Shown: positions 31,430 through 41,779, numbered from the stretch's first letter. The stretch is 64,000 nt of DNA from Chaetoderma sp. LZ-2023a (GCA_034401795.1 CM067367.1:31113337-31177336), one strand, 5' to 3'. Numbers and translations: made by a program. Notes: generated from the sequence alone by a model not told the origin.

Positions 31430-31610
31430 GCTCCGTCAAGAACATTGAAAAGCTCGTCAAGTGTACAAATTGTGTCTTTGATGGATTTACTATTTAATGA
31501 ATAGTCTGTTGAATGTTTTGAAACTAATTTGACTGGGCGCTGTTGTTGCCTATGGCAGCAACAACACCCAGTCAAACTAGTTTCAAAATATTCAACATCT
31601 TACAATTAAG
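31430..31610 (-). repeat. family P repeat, core and one flank
   Basis: GTGTACAAATTGTGTCTTTG, TTACTATTTAATGAATAG, then the full core CTGTTGAATGTTTTGAAACT...GGGCGCTGTTGTTGCC / GGCAGCAACAACACCC...ATATTCAACA. Confidence 0.9.
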
Positions 31611-32085
31611 CTTACCTTCAAAAAGGGATTATAAGATTTCGGGGTTCAAAGTATTTAAATCGATCTAAACGTAGATATCGTATAGAATGGTTAGATGGCG
31701 TAAGCACATACCCTCACTGCGGGGCTAGTTGCTGCGACCACCGGTGACGTGAGTTCAGTAAATCGCAATTAAGCATGACCGGGTATTCTATTCTCTGACA
31801 GGCTGCCGCATACGATCAGCTGCATATGGCAGCAACAACACCCAGTCAAATTAGTTTCAAAATATTCAACATTTTACCTGTAAGGTTACATTCAAAACGG
31901 GATTATGAGATTTCGGGGTTCAAAGTATATAAATCGATCACAAACGTAGATATCGTATAGAATGGTTAGATGGCGTATGCACATACCCTCACTGTGGGGC
32001 TAGTTGCTGCGACCACCGGTGACGCGAGTTCAGTAAATCGCAATTACGCATGACCGGGGTATTCTATTCTCTGACTAGCTCGCGC
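31554..32085. repeat. two-unit ~275-bp direct duplication
   Basis: The segment from GGCAGCAACAACACCCAGTC through GATTTCGGGGTTCAAAGTAT, GATATCGTATAGAATGGTTA, CTAGTTGCTGCGACCACCGG and TATTCTATTCTCTGAC occurs at 31554-31801 and 31827-32079, with scattered differences. The unit joins half of a family P core to a different sequence. Confidence 0.85.
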
Positions 32086-32474
32086 AGACGATCAGCTACA
32101 TACATAGCCTTCAATAATGACTAAATTATCTTTTGGTAATTTGAAGAGAACTTGAACAGACACGAATTTACATATTTTTATCAGAAAGAAAATTGTATTG
32201 GCTAGCCTTTATTATTCTGACACGTGTTTCGACTACCTAAAAGAGTTAGTAACAAGAACATATTATTCTGGAGACTAGACATCCGGTCAGCAAAATACTG
32301 AACTCTGAAATGTCGCTTCTGAGATATCTATGAATCCAACGCAGGAAATTGGCGGTGCAGAGGTCGAAATGGATCCCTTTACCACAAACATCATTGCTTT
32401 TTATTTCACAACCTGTTAACCCTTGAACCCTTTCGTGATAAAACCGGCCAAAACCGGCCTCGGCAGTGGTTTTG

Positions 32475-32670
32475 AGTAATGTCCATTTACAGGACAAGAG
32501 AAGAGTATTTTTGAAATTTTACCACTGAAATGGCTGGCTCGGAAACCGAGCCAGTCATTTATAGTGGTAAATTTCCAAAGTTTTCAAGTCTTCTCTTGGC
32601 TTGCAAATAGGCATACAATAAGTAAATATTAAAATTTTCGAAGAAATTTAGTCATTAAAGGGTTAAGCCT
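32475..32670. repeat. hairpin repeat, family H copy with flanks
   Basis: GTAATGTCCATTTACAGGAC...TTTTACCACTGAAATGGCTGG, then the inverted complement to CTTGCAAATAGGCATAC, and the flank GTCATTAAAGGGTTAA at 32651-32666. Confidence 0.8.
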
Positions 32671-32679
32671 GACATACCA

Positions 32680-33400
32680 GAAATGGCAAATCCTTTATGA
32701 TGCATAAAATATTCTATTGAAACTAATTTGAATGGGAGCTGTAGCTGCAGGTCGACCCGTATGTAAGTCATCACGACGCACAATGTACGTGTTATTTGCC
32801 TCCACAACCCCTCCCCCCACCCCAGTTGCTCAAATCGTGTTGGGTTGCGACACATTGTTTCCTTGAATAGTTACCTATTTAATCACCAATATTGTCTTCC
32901 TTGGATAAGTGACGACTATATGTGACGCAAATAAACATTTTAGGGGACATTACAAATTGTTCTATTCGATTTTTATCCACAAACAATCTCGCGACTCGTA
33001 CCATACCAAGTCCAGAATAGTAAGCTAGCCTAGTGACTACTTCAGAAGGGCCGCCGATGCTATGTCCCACCCATTTCTAACTAAGCCCCGCCCACTTTTT
33101 TTATTTTTATAGTTAGTTTCTGTATTGTTTTTTCTGACTGTCATTTGTAAAAAATACTTTGCAATACGCAGAATAATTAGATTTCATCAAACATACCAAC
33201 GCTTTACTATTGGTTTTATTGGGTCACAAGCGGGTTTAGCTCATCTTTTCTTCAAAAGATTAAGATTAAGATTAAGCGGCGATAACACATTATATTATAT
33301 TCCGTGTTATCTGACAAAAAATGTTCCAGTGGCATAGAGGAAAGCCGGCAAAACATAATAAGTCAAGAACCATACATAATTTAAATTTATATGAACCTCT
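32680..33400. other. intron 7 sequence, nothing recognised
   Basis: No gene is seen. A half family P core word (GAAACTAATTTGAATGGGAG, about 32719) is the only recognisable piece. Confidence 0.3.
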
Positions 33401-33411
33401 TGTTTTACCAG

Positions 33412-33487
33412 ATCATTTCGACTACATTCGGGATTTGATCGGGGAAGATTATCTGGGTATTGGCGGAGACTATGATGGCATGCCCAG
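33412..33487 (+). CDS. DPEP: dipeptidase exon 8 (GGDYDG)
   Basis: 76 nt from acceptor cttgttttaccag to donor gtaaac, residues 275-300: DHFDYIRDLIGEDYLGIGGD then YDGMP. D294 of GGDYDG corresponds to the catalytic/ligand Asp288 of human DPEP1. It ends in phase 2 (AG|T = Ser). Confidence 0.95.
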
Positions 33488-33554
33488 GTAAACCTCTTGT
33501 GCGCTATGTATTTTATTTTGTACTTGTGATAAAACTGATGTCATCGTTAGTCAT

Positions 33555-33720
33555 ATTAATATATTCAAAGTTTATCCATCCATTATATGATTTCATAATC
33601 AACTACGTGACATGTAGGATGACGTCATGCTTATTACGTCATGAATGATTCGATATAGTCCGACACGTTGTATGAATTGTATGTCTACCGTTTAAATAAA
33701 AATTCTGTTGAACCTTGAAA
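33555..33720 (-). repeat. family P repeat, left part only
   Basis: TATGATTTCATAATCAACTACGTGACATGTAGGATGACGTCATG, then TTGTATGAATTGTATGTCT and AAAATTCTGTTGAA; it stops at the start of the core. Confidence 0.75.
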
Positions 33721-34104
33721 TCTGTGTGGAAAAGTTCAACAAAACCAAATCCCAGGTGTCCGAATACTGGGTATGCCGCTAGAGATGGAATATACCGACG
33801 ATGGGGATTTCTCAGATGAGAAAAATGAACCATTTGACGAACTACTCCCAATAACTGCAAGCAAACTAGAAATTGACACCTCTATGTGAATGACGCCAAA
33901 ACAGTGTTCACCCACGTATACCTATCGACAAAGCATGAAGCTAATGAAAATTACGATGCACTTCGTGGTGAAAAAACCTGGAGGAGAAGCACAATTCTCG
34001 ACTCAATACTCTGTAGTAGTTCTGACGTTACTACACGCTGCTTCATGGGAAACGTAGCTTTACACCATTTCAGGAAGAGGTGGATTCGCAGATTAGAGAT
34101 GCTC

Positions 34105-34480
34105 TTGACAAAGCCTTCTTTCGTACAACACAACCTGCGTATCCTTGATGCTGTATAACTGTCACGGCTCGTCAGATGCAAAGGCAACGCTAGACAAGAT
34201 TGATGTATGCCACTGTGAACACATCCGCACCATCACTGGACATCGATGGCGGGAAAACTCCCAGTGATGCGCTGCGTAATACATCGGCCCTATCCATATC
34301 AGTCTTCCAGCGAGAAAATCCATGTTTGGCCATGTGCTAAGGATGTCAGAAGACACACCAGCACAGAGAGCCTTGGGATTCGCCTTACTGGGAGTAAGGC
34401 CAGGAGAGGACGCCATTGCGTAAATCATAAAGCCTCGAGAAAACAGGATTCCGTACATTGCGATCAAACATGAACCGGAT
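34105..34480 (+). pseudogene. LINE reverse transcriptase C-terminal remnant
   Basis: Related to 1225-1590: AACCTGCGTATCCTTGATGCTGT, HIRTITGHRW-like translation, and SMFGHVLRMSEDTPAQ near 34321-34368. It is frameshifted several times with no RT core. It lies in intron 8. Confidence 0.6.
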
Positions 34481-34489
34481 GATAAAACA

Positions 34490-35040
34490 CGGTTGTCAAA
34501 TGCGAAGAAGGACCGATTGCAGCTGTAGGATATTTCTACTGCTACAGCCGCAAAATACAATGCATCAAACACCTCGCGCACTCTGTTGATGCGTAATATG
34601 TGAATAGCAACTTGAAATTCTTACTTAATGTATAGTGCGTATGTATATGCAGTTAGAAGAATTCCTTCAGGAATTAAACAAAAAGAACTACATATATCTG
34701 GTTTATCATTTTATTCCCAGACTTCTCCAAACCCAATCGCAAATCTTTCCTTGAAGCGAACATACCTCACAAAACGTATGGGCACATCCGGTTTTCATTT
34801 AGGATCTCCCTGTAAACGATGACCCTTTCCACTCCAAAGATACGCGACAATTTCCGTGGTCACTTGAAGGGTCGTTTTTGAATTGTTTTACTGAATATAC
34901 AATTTATTTAACTATATTGGGCTTCTCCTAAATCATAATTAATTTAATGTATTGTATTGTTCTGCGTGTGTCCTGATTAAGATTGTTGGGTGGGAGGAAA
35001 ACTAAATTTGATGTAGCATACATTCCAAGTGAAATCGTGT
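34490..35040. other. intron 8 sequence, nothing recognised
   Basis: Short ORFs without recognisable domains; no repeat boundary is seen. Confidence 0.3.
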
Positions 35041-35048
35041 CTTTTCAG

Positions 35049-35184
35049 TGCTCCTAAAGGCATGGAAGACGTTTCGTGTTATCCGACACTCTTTACGGAA
35101 CTCGCTCGCAGGGGGTGGACTGAAGAACAGCTGACCAAGGTCGCTGGAAAGAACCTCATCCGGGTCTTTACTGAAGTAGAAAAG
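35049..35184 (+). CDS. DPEP: dipeptidase exon 9
   Basis: 136 nt from acceptor gtgtcttttcag to donor gtaatg. It completes Ser300 and encodes residues 301-345: [26 protein letters not shown], then [13 protein letters not shown]. The family pattern is LEDVS.YP.L...L..R.W.......A..NLLRVF, which this matches. It ends in phase 0, compatible with either last exon. Confidence 0.96.
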
Positions 35185-35459
35185 GTAATGATCTGAACAT
35201 TATTACGATGGAGACATGATCTCAATTCGCCAGTCATCTTCATTAGGTTTCTGTTTAGCATCTCGGTACCACAGTTACTGCTAAGTTGATCGTGCTGTAA
35301 GTGTATACCGACGTGGTATAAATCTAGAACATAATCCGGATCGTATGGCCAATTTCGGTATCATAAGCCTTTGGAAACCACTGACCAATCAAGCACGACG
35401 CATCAGTTTCAATGTAAGACATTATGTTTAACGGTTTGAACCCGATGGGCAGATCCGAT

Positions 35460-35830
35460 TTGTAACTCAAGTATATGACGCCATACTCGATTACGTCACA
35501 TGTAGGCTGATGTCACAATTCACAGCTCCTTCATGACCATTGAAAAATCCGCCAAGTGTACGAATAGTATTTCGTTCATGGATTTACAATTTAATACACG
35601 TTCTCAGGAATACTTTGAAACTATTTAATTATGTTTTATTATACCCCATCTTGATGTATTTATTAATGTATTGTATTTGTATGTATGTGCTCCCATTGAA
35701 CAAAATAAAATTCTGTTTAAACCGAACTAATTTGCATTGGTGCTGTTGCTGCCCTATGTAGCAACAACACACACTTAAATTAGTTTCAAAATGTTCAATA
35801 GCTTAGCTGTATAGTTGCGTTAAAATTTGG
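35460..35830 (-). repeat. family P repeat with an internal insertion
   Basis: ATATGACGCCATACTCGATTACGTCACATG, AAGTGTACGAATAGTATTTC and TACTTTGAAACTA, then about 100 foreign bases (35625-35725, ending in an AAAATAAAATTCTG-like tail), after which ACTAATTTGC...GCTGTTGCTGCC / GCAACAACAC...AGTTTCAAAATGTTCAA resumes. Confidence 0.75.
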
Positions 35831-35839
35831 ATTCTTGAA

Positions 35840-36370
35840 TTCATAAGATTTCTGCATAACAAGTCGGTATAACAGTTCCGGCTAAGTTCAAGACATTGCA
35901 ACAATCGGCCTACAATTGTATAGATTGTTAAAAAGGAGTTCAATCCTAGACCTACACAACAATAAATAATTCGATCCAATCGATTAGCATATCGTGATTT
36001 CATTACAGACAAATTAATATAATTATTTAAGTTATGAAATTGAATTAGGGACACGAGTACTTAATTCAATTTCACAGCTAAAGAATTATATTAATTTATA
36101 TGTAATGCAACCATCATATGGTAAGATTTATTTCGTTTCAGTACATATAGGCACACAATTTAAGCCTTTTTTTATTTTATTTCACTTTCGTGTGGATGTG
36201 CACCTTTAACTTTGAAAGTTGCTATCGTAACAAGAGGTTCCTGTCAACTTAGCTTCACAATATTCAACCATATTTCTATATGATTGTTTTTCAACTTGCG
36301 ATTTGGGGTTAGAGGGTGGGGCGGGGTCGGGGTTAGGGCGAGGCTTTAAAAGTTCAAAGTCGTAATCATT
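35840..36370. other. intron 9 sequence, nothing recognised
   Basis: AT-rich. An inverted pair (ATTAATATAATTATTTAAG / TAAAGAATTATATTAATTTA) lies near 36012-36100. No gene is seen. Confidence 0.35.
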
Positions 36371-36379
36371 ATAATATAG

Positions 36380-36775
36380 ATATTCATTTCTAGCTATGCC
36401 CCGCCCATTTCTAGCTAAACAGCGCCCACCTTTAGTTATTCCACGCCCATTTCTAACTAAGCAACGCCCAAACTTTGTGGGTGTTGGGATAGATTTATAT
36501 GCTTTGAACCTTAAATTCTTAGAATCCCAATTTCAAGGGAACTATACGGGTAACCTGTTGAATATTTTGAAACTAATATAAATGGGGACTTTTGTTTCGC
36601 ATAACAGCAACAACTTCCGGTTAAATTAGTTTTAAAATATTTAACAGAATGAGTATTAAACAGGAAATGCATCACAGACATACAATTCTTACACGTGATT
36701 GGCTATTCAAGCTTCATGATAGAGTATTTCTGTCAATTATGAATGTAACCTCAGCTGACATGTGACGTAATGGAT
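36380..36775 (+). repeat. family P repeat with multiplied terminal motif
   Basis: Four consecutive copies of a TTTCTAGCTATGCCCCGCCCA-like motif (36387-36475), then GATAGATTTATATGC, GGGAACTATACGGGTAACC, the core (TGTTGAATATTTTGAAACTA ... TTAGTTTTAAAATATTTAAC) and the ACATACAATTCTTACA side. Confidence 0.85.
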
Positions 36776-37110
36776 GAATCCAGTTTTAGCTATGCCCCGT
36801 GGATCTCTATTTAAGTTCCACCCACATTTCACCGTGTTGAGACCGATCGATCCCTGTACTGTCTGCCTATCAATTTTCCAGAAAACTATACAGGTAAGCC
36901 GTTGCATATTTTGAAACTAATTTGACTGGGCGCTTTTGCAAATTAGTTTCAATATATTCAACAGCATGTTTATTAAATAGTAAATATATACAATCCGTCA
37001 TCAATTAAGCGTTCGTGACGAACTCATCTACGTCATTCATGACATCATTGATTATGGCGTCAACTTAAACTTAACATAGATGAATATGACGTCATATGAT
37101 TGAAGGATGA
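36775..37110 (+). repeat. family P repeat
   Basis: AATCCAGTTTTAGCTATGCC, GACCGATCGATCCCTG, ATTTTCCAGAAAACTATACA, a shortened core (GACTGGGCGCTTTTGC / AATTAGTTTCAATATATTCA), TTTATTAAATAGTAAATAT and TGACGTCATATGATTG. Confidence 0.9.
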
Positions 37111-37432
37111 ACTGGAAAGGTTCGTATGGTATGGTGTCATATACTTGAGTGACAGATTGGATCGTTCCATTGGCTTACCATAAAGTCACGGTTGTCATTG
37201 TATGTCATTGTGGAGGCGTCGTTTTATAAATTTAGCACTTTGTAGTACTGGTGTGAGTTGTTGATATTTTAAGAAGCAACGGATTGCAACGAAACGAGTT
37301 TAAAACTGACGCTTTATCAAGAAATTGGCACACGCTGATGATTACATGTCTACTAGTTAACAAATTTCCATTAACACGTTTCTGTTCAGCAGATCTACCT
37401 TGGATTTCCATATGCCACTTTTATAACTACAG

Positions 37433-37567
37433 GTACGCGATAGTTTGAAGGACAGATCCCCGATAGAGGATGAGATACCATTGGAGGACTTGCCCAAGGA
37501 AGCATTAGCAAGTTTAACAGATCCTGAATCCATACCCGATCGTGACCAATATTTATATAAAGATTGA
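37433..37567 (+). CDS. DPEP: dipeptidase exon 10 (last exon, isoform without C-terminal Cys)
   Basis: 135 nt from acceptor tataactacag to TGA at 37565-37567, residues 346-389: VRDSLKDRSPIEDEIPLEDL, PKEALASLTDP, ending DQYLYKD. The position where vertebrate DPEPs have CRTH reads SLTD here, so the cysteine used for dimer linkage in human DPEP1 is absent. There is no hydrophobic GPI tail. A possible polyadenylation signal AATAAA lies at 37785-37790 inside a family P copy. Confidence 0.92.
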   Translation, partial: VRDSLKDRSPIEDEIPLEDLPKEALASLTDPESIPDRDQYLYKD

Positions 37568-37619
37568 TTTATTGACGCCGCCATTGTTTGATTTATATTC
37601 TCTAATCAGGCAACCTATC

Positions 37620-38035
37620 ATTGCCCAATGGAGGGACACGATTTACCACTCAAGTATATGACGGCATAATCAATAGCATCACTAGTGAGCTGACGTCACA
37701 ATCACTATGACGTATAACCCCGTCATGAAATTCGGAAAGTCCACCAAGTGTACGAATTGTGGATATTTGACGGATTTACAATTTAATAAAAAAAACCTAT
37801 AATATTTTGAAACTAATTTGCCTGGGAGCTGGTGTTGCCATATGCAGTTGCTACATAGGCAGCAGCAGCACCCAGTCAAATTAATTTCCCAAATATTCAA
37901 CAGCGTACCCCTATAATTACCTTGATTATGTGATTCTGGGATTTTAGCATTCGAAGTCAATAAAGTGATCCCAACACGCGTAAAAGGACGGCAGATTTTG
38001 GGTAGAAATGGGCGGGGCATAGCCAGAAATCAATC
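37620..38035 (-). repeat. family P repeat
   Basis: GTATATGACGGCATAATCAA, GAGCTGACGTCAC, AGTGTACGAATTGTGGATAT, ACAATTTAATAAA, core with GGCAGCAGCAGCACCCAGTC, then ATCCCAACACGCG and GGGCGGGGCATAGCCAGAAA. Confidence 0.85.
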
Positions 38036-38039
38036 TCTA

Positions 38040-38330
38040 TTAGTCAAAACTTATAAAATTCATATATGCCCAAATTGTATCCTATTATTTGATTTAATTT
38101 TATTAGGTTTATATTTTGTTTGATCATAGTCTGAATAGTAATACATGATTTAGTGAATTTTCTATTCTTCTCCTGTTTATCTATACTAGAATGGCGTCAA
38201 TGGAAACTAACTAATAAGAATTTTGGATCTTCTTGACCCGCCGAAAACAACATCTGCTAGTGTCAACACAAACTACTCATTTGCATAATAATAAAAGGCA
38301 TCTTTTGTAAATTTTAGCGTTAAATTAATG
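38040..38330. other. intergenic or intronic sequence, nothing recognised
   Basis: AT-rich. No gene or bounded repeat is seen. Confidence 0.3.
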
Positions 38331-38384
38331 AAACGTAGTCTTCTGATGGTCTGCAAATATACATTCATTGAACAGAAACTTCAA

Positions 38385-38770
38385 TGGAGGTTTTCAGTTT
38401 ATCCATCAATCACATGCTGTCAGAATCAACTACGTGACGTGTAGGATGACGTCATGATCAATTACGTGATGAAAGCAGGTGGACAAGTTCGTTACGAACG
38501 CATAATGGATGGCAGACTAATTCGTTGTTGTACGAATTGTATGTCTTTACTGTTTATTAAATTGCTGTTGAATATTTTGAAACTAATTTGTCTGGGCGCT
38601 GTTGCTTAGGTATAGACCACAGTCAAATTAGTTTCAAGCTATTCAACATCCTTCATGTATAGGTTTCTGGACATTGATAGTCAGGCCGTTCAAGGATAGA
38701 TCGATCACAACAAGGGCGAAGTATGGGTGGAGCTTAGCTAGAGGGGCTGGGCATAGCTAAAACTGGATTC
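38385..38770 (-). repeat. family P repeat
   Basis: GTGTAGGATGACGTCATGATCAATTACGTGATG, GTACGAATTGTATGTCTTTACTG, a core of CTGTTGAATATTTTGAAACT...GGGCGCTGTTGC with a short right arm, GATCGATCACAAC and GGAGCTTAGCTAGAGGGGCT. Confidence 0.88.
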
Positions 38771-38809
38771 CTTCATTATTCTCTTTAACATTAAAGTGTT
38801 AATAGAGGG

Positions 38810-38963
38810 ATCCGATCTGTCACTCACGTATCTGACATGACGTATTATAATTCCGTCATGAAATTCGAAAAATCTGTCAAGTGTACGAATTGTATTCCTC
38901 TGATGGATTTACAATTTAATAAACATTCTGTTGAATATTTTGAAGCTATTCTGAGACAGTCAC

Positions 38964-39014
<51 letters not shown>

Positions 39015-39190
39015 ATCTGACTGAGGGTTGTTGCTATCAAAGGCAGTAATAATGCCAAGTTAAATTAGTTTCAAAATATAACAGTTTACCTGAAAATGGA
39101 ATTCTGCGAATTCATGATTCCAAGGTTATAAATCGGTCCCAATTCCCAACACACGCAAGGCCTGGGAGGGGCTAAGCTAGGAATTGTCGG
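38810..39190 (-). repeat. family P repeat carrying an (ATC)n insertion
   Basis: AAGTGTACGAATTGTATTCC, TTTAATAAACATTCTGTTGAATATTTTGAAG, then about 16 ATC units (38965-39013) inside the core, then TGACTGAGGGTTGTTGCTAT / GGCAGTAATAATGCC...TTAGTTTCAAAATA. A simple repeat has grown within the palindrome arm. Confidence 0.85.
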
Positions 39191-39337
39191 TGTATAGCTA
39201 GAAAAATGCGGTGCGTAGCTAGAAATGGGCGGTGTATAGCTGGAAATGGGCGGTACATAGCTATAAATTGGCGGTGTATAGCCGGAAATGAGCGGTGCAT
39301 AGCTAGAAATGGGCGGTGTACAGCTAGAAATGCGTGC
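39190..39337. repeat. ~24-bp minisatellite derived from the family P terminal motif
   Basis: Six or seven tandem copies of GGGCGGTGTATAGCTAGAAAT with small changes (gtgcgtagctagaaatgggc, gtacatagctataaattggc, gtgtacagctagaaatgcg). The unit matches the GGGCGGGGCATAGCTAGAAA end of family P. The minus-strand translation is an artefact of this repeat. Confidence 0.9.
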
Positions 39338-39419
39338 ATCTGATAATGTCAACGAGCTTGAGATCCTGTATGTATGACTCATGATATTTGTACACGTCGG
39401 ACAACTAATAGCGGAATCC

Positions 39420-39740
39420 AGTTTATCGATCAATCATAATCAATTACGTCGCATATGTCAGACATAAACCTAAAATAGTCCGTCAAGTTGTACGAATTGT
39501 ATGTCTTTACTATTTAATAAATATTCTGTTGAATATTTTGAAACTAATTTGACTGGGAGATGTTGCTGCCATATGCAGCAACATTACCTACTTAAATTAG
39601 TTTCAAAATCTTCAACAACTTACCTGTATAGTTTTCTGGTAATTGGGATTGAGGGAGTGCAGGGATCGATCGATCCTAACAGGGCCGAAGCGTAGGTTGA
39701 GCGTATCTGGGTAAAGAATAGCTAAAACTGGATTCATCCA
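39420..39740 (-). repeat. family P repeat with full core
   Basis: TTGTACGAATTGTATGTCTTTACTATTTAATAAATATTCTG, full palindromic core with GATGTTGCTGCC / GCAGCAACATTACC, CTTACCTGTATAGTTTTCTGG and GATCGATCGATCCTAACA. It ends ATAGCTAAAACTGGATTCA. Confidence 0.92.
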
Positions 39741-39968
39741 TTGTACAATATATTTGATGGTGTAAAAGGTGACATTACTCATTCCTCCAGTGGGATTCAC
39801 GAAATTTACAATCGATTCTCTGTGGCCTTCAACTCATCGCGTACCTGTAATTATAAGAATGCGAAGCACTGGGTGGAGGATCATATACCGCGGATATGAC
39901 ATAGCACACGCATTTGTCTTTCATCAAATCCTATATGTACAACTGCTCATGACTAGTTCGAATAGCGA

Positions 39969-40245
39969 GATTGATTGATCAATCGATCGATCGATCGATC
40001 GATCGATGGATGTATGGATGGATGGATGGATTGTTTGATCGATGGATGGATGGATGGATGGATGGATGGATGGATGGATGGATGGGAAGATGAATTGATG
40101 GATGGATGGATGGATGGATGGACGGACTGAAGGGCGGACGTCTAGACGGATTGATTGATTGATTGATGGATGGATGGATGGATGTGGATGGATGTGGATG
40201 GATAGATGGATGGATGGATGGATGGATGGATGGGTGGATGCGTGG
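39969..40245. repeat. (GATC)n-(GGAT)n tetranucleotide array
   Basis: GATTGATTGATCAATCGATC followed by long GGATGGATGGAT runs, with GATTGATTGATTG and 'ggatgtggatggatgtggat' interruptions. The Ser-Ile-His-Pro translations on the minus strand are artefacts. Confidence 0.95.
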
Positions 40246-40431
40246 ATTGGGTGAGTGCTTGAGTGTTTGATTGCCCCGACAATGAATGATTTATATTGTC
40301 TGATCCAGGAAACGATCCACACATTACCCAATTACACACATGCTATTAGAATTCAAATCTGGCTAATCGAAAGCGTGGCGGGTTAAACGCTGGTTAAAAT
40401 CATATTATAATAGTTTGGCCTATGGAATAAA

Positions 40432-40530
40432 ATATACTGTTGAATATTCTGGACTTACATTGATTGGAAGACATTGCTGCTTAAGGCAGCTATGGCTTCC
40501 AATCAAATTAAGTCCAAAATATTCAACAGA
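40432..40530. repeat. palindromic core, diverged family P relative
   Basis: ACTGTTGAATATTCTGGACTTACATTGATTGGAAGACATTGCTGC pairs with GCAGCTATGGCTTCCAATCAAATTAAGTCCAAAATATTCAACAG. The ends match family P, but the middle of each arm is a different sequence while staying complementary. Confidence 0.8.
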
Positions 40531-40705
40531 ACATTTTTGACATTGTGTTCAAAATTGTACTAACTACAAGGTTTCTTTTTTGCTTTGCATATACTTTAAC
40601 ATATTTATGAGCAGTACTATATTATATTTCTACTCTTTAGGCCATTCTTATATATCATTCACGAGATTTGCCATGCGCTTGACTATTCCATTCTTATAAC
40701 TTCAG

Positions 40706-40843
40706 GTACGTGACAGCTTGAAGGACAGGACGCCGATAGAGGACCATGTACCACTGGAGGACTTACCCAAGGAAGCATTAGCCTGCAGAACACATCCTCT
40801 TGAGAAAACTGACCACGATCGCTTCGTAAGATTGAGTGATTGA
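40706..40843 (+). CDS. DPEP: dipeptidase exon 10' (duplicated alternative last exon, with CRTH)
   Basis: 138 nt from acceptor cttataacttcag to TGA at 40841-40843, phase 0, so it can join exon 9. It reads VRDSLKDRTPIEDHVPLEDL, PKEALACRTHP, ending RFVRLSD; 23 of the first 26 residues equal exon 10. It keeps the ACRTH motif, with Cys at residue 372 of the joined isoform, matching the tail of vertebrate DPEPs. An AATAAA at 41008-41013 lies 165 bases after the stop. Whether it is used as an alternative last exon or is the remnant of a partial gene duplication cannot be told; no upstream duplicated exons were found between the two. Confidence 0.85.
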   Translation, partial: VRDSLKDRTPIEDHVPLEDLPKEALACRTHPLEKTDHDRFVRLSD

Positions 40844-41007
40844 TTGATTGATTAATAGTAGATCTGACAAAAGATGTTTTACTGTCTTTACGCCTGGTCT
40901 AGTCATGATATATTATGATACGCCGCCCATCGAACGGACAAATACAGTTTTGCGTACTCCTTACTCTGTTATTACGTGACCCATGCCATGAAGTATATTT
41001 TCTATGG

Positions 41008-41013
41008 AATAAA
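41008..41013 (+). promoter_or_regulatory. candidate polyadenylation signal AATAAA
   Basis: The canonical hexamer in 'tatggaataaatattc' lies 165 bases downstream of the stop codon of the duplicated last exon. It is a common hexamer in AT-rich DNA, so support is by position only. Confidence 0.4.
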
Positions 41014-41099
41014 TATTCGCCAATAGCCAGTATCTCGTGTTGGCTTGTTGCTCTTTAATTACAACATGGAGACACGATAATGAGCAGTTGCTTTTGCGA

Positions 41100-41395
41100 G
41101 TAGAAGATGGTGCTTCCCTCTTGGTTCAACAATGCCTCAAACCGCTCAAACTTCGAATTATGCCAATTAACTCCTTAGTGGTCAAGACATTTCAAGAAAA
41201 TTTAAAATGTTGCTAAGTGAATGCCAATTTGCAGACCAATTGAATTCTATTTTGTAAATCCGAAGTAAGTCCGATCGATAGCAAAGATTCTTTCACTTAC
41301 CATAACTTGTGTATAGCTTAACCTAATTGAAACATAATTGCCCATCCATTCATTCAGACAGGATAAGGACTCTAGTAGAAAGGCAGCAGGATTGG
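41100..41395. other. downstream flank, nothing recognised
   Basis: No gene or repeat is recognised, apart from 'tgccaatttgcagaccaattg' (41222), a scrap of family H. Confidence 0.3.
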
Positions 41396-41399
41396 CGGC

Positions 41400-41725
41400 T
41401 TTCCTGATTGGTCGTATATTAGGCCACGCCCACCTGACCATATATGGAGATGGGGTGTGAGTTAGTTTTTAAATGGTTAACACCCCATGCCCATATCGAT
41501 CCATATATCTTCATAGCGATGGTATAGGCAGCTGACCTGATTGGCCACGAGGGGTCACGTGACCTGGCCATGCCCCTAACACCTTCATAACTTATTACGC
41601 ATGTCAAACACAATGGTAGCAGTATGGCCGGCTTTGCTGATTGACCACGAGGGGTTACATGACCCTGGCCACACCCCTCAACACCTTCAAGTCTCATTAA
41701 ACCTGTCAATCTTTCGTACGTTTCC
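41400..41725. repeat. imperfect ~100-bp tandem repeat (2-3 units)
   Basis: GATTGGCCACGAGGGGTCAC at 41539 recurs as GATTGACCACGAGGGGTTAC at 41639. Both are followed by GACC(C)TGGCCA..CCCCT(C)AACACCTTCA and a CAT/CTGTCAA end. A weaker third unit starts at 41406 (GATTGGTCGTATATTAGGCCACGCCC). Confidence 0.8.
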
Positions 41726-41779
41726 CAATTGCCTGTGATATGGAATACGGTTTTCGTGTTGATTCCACTTAGCAAAGTA

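Noticed and set aside
33886..34158. Possible extra dipeptidase exon
   Set aside because: It shows no family motif, the phases of exons 8 and 9 already join perfectly, and nothing is missing between them.
39924..40339. Ser-Ile-His-Pro-rich ORFs
   Set aside because: They translate the (GGAT)n / (GATC)n array on the reverse strand.
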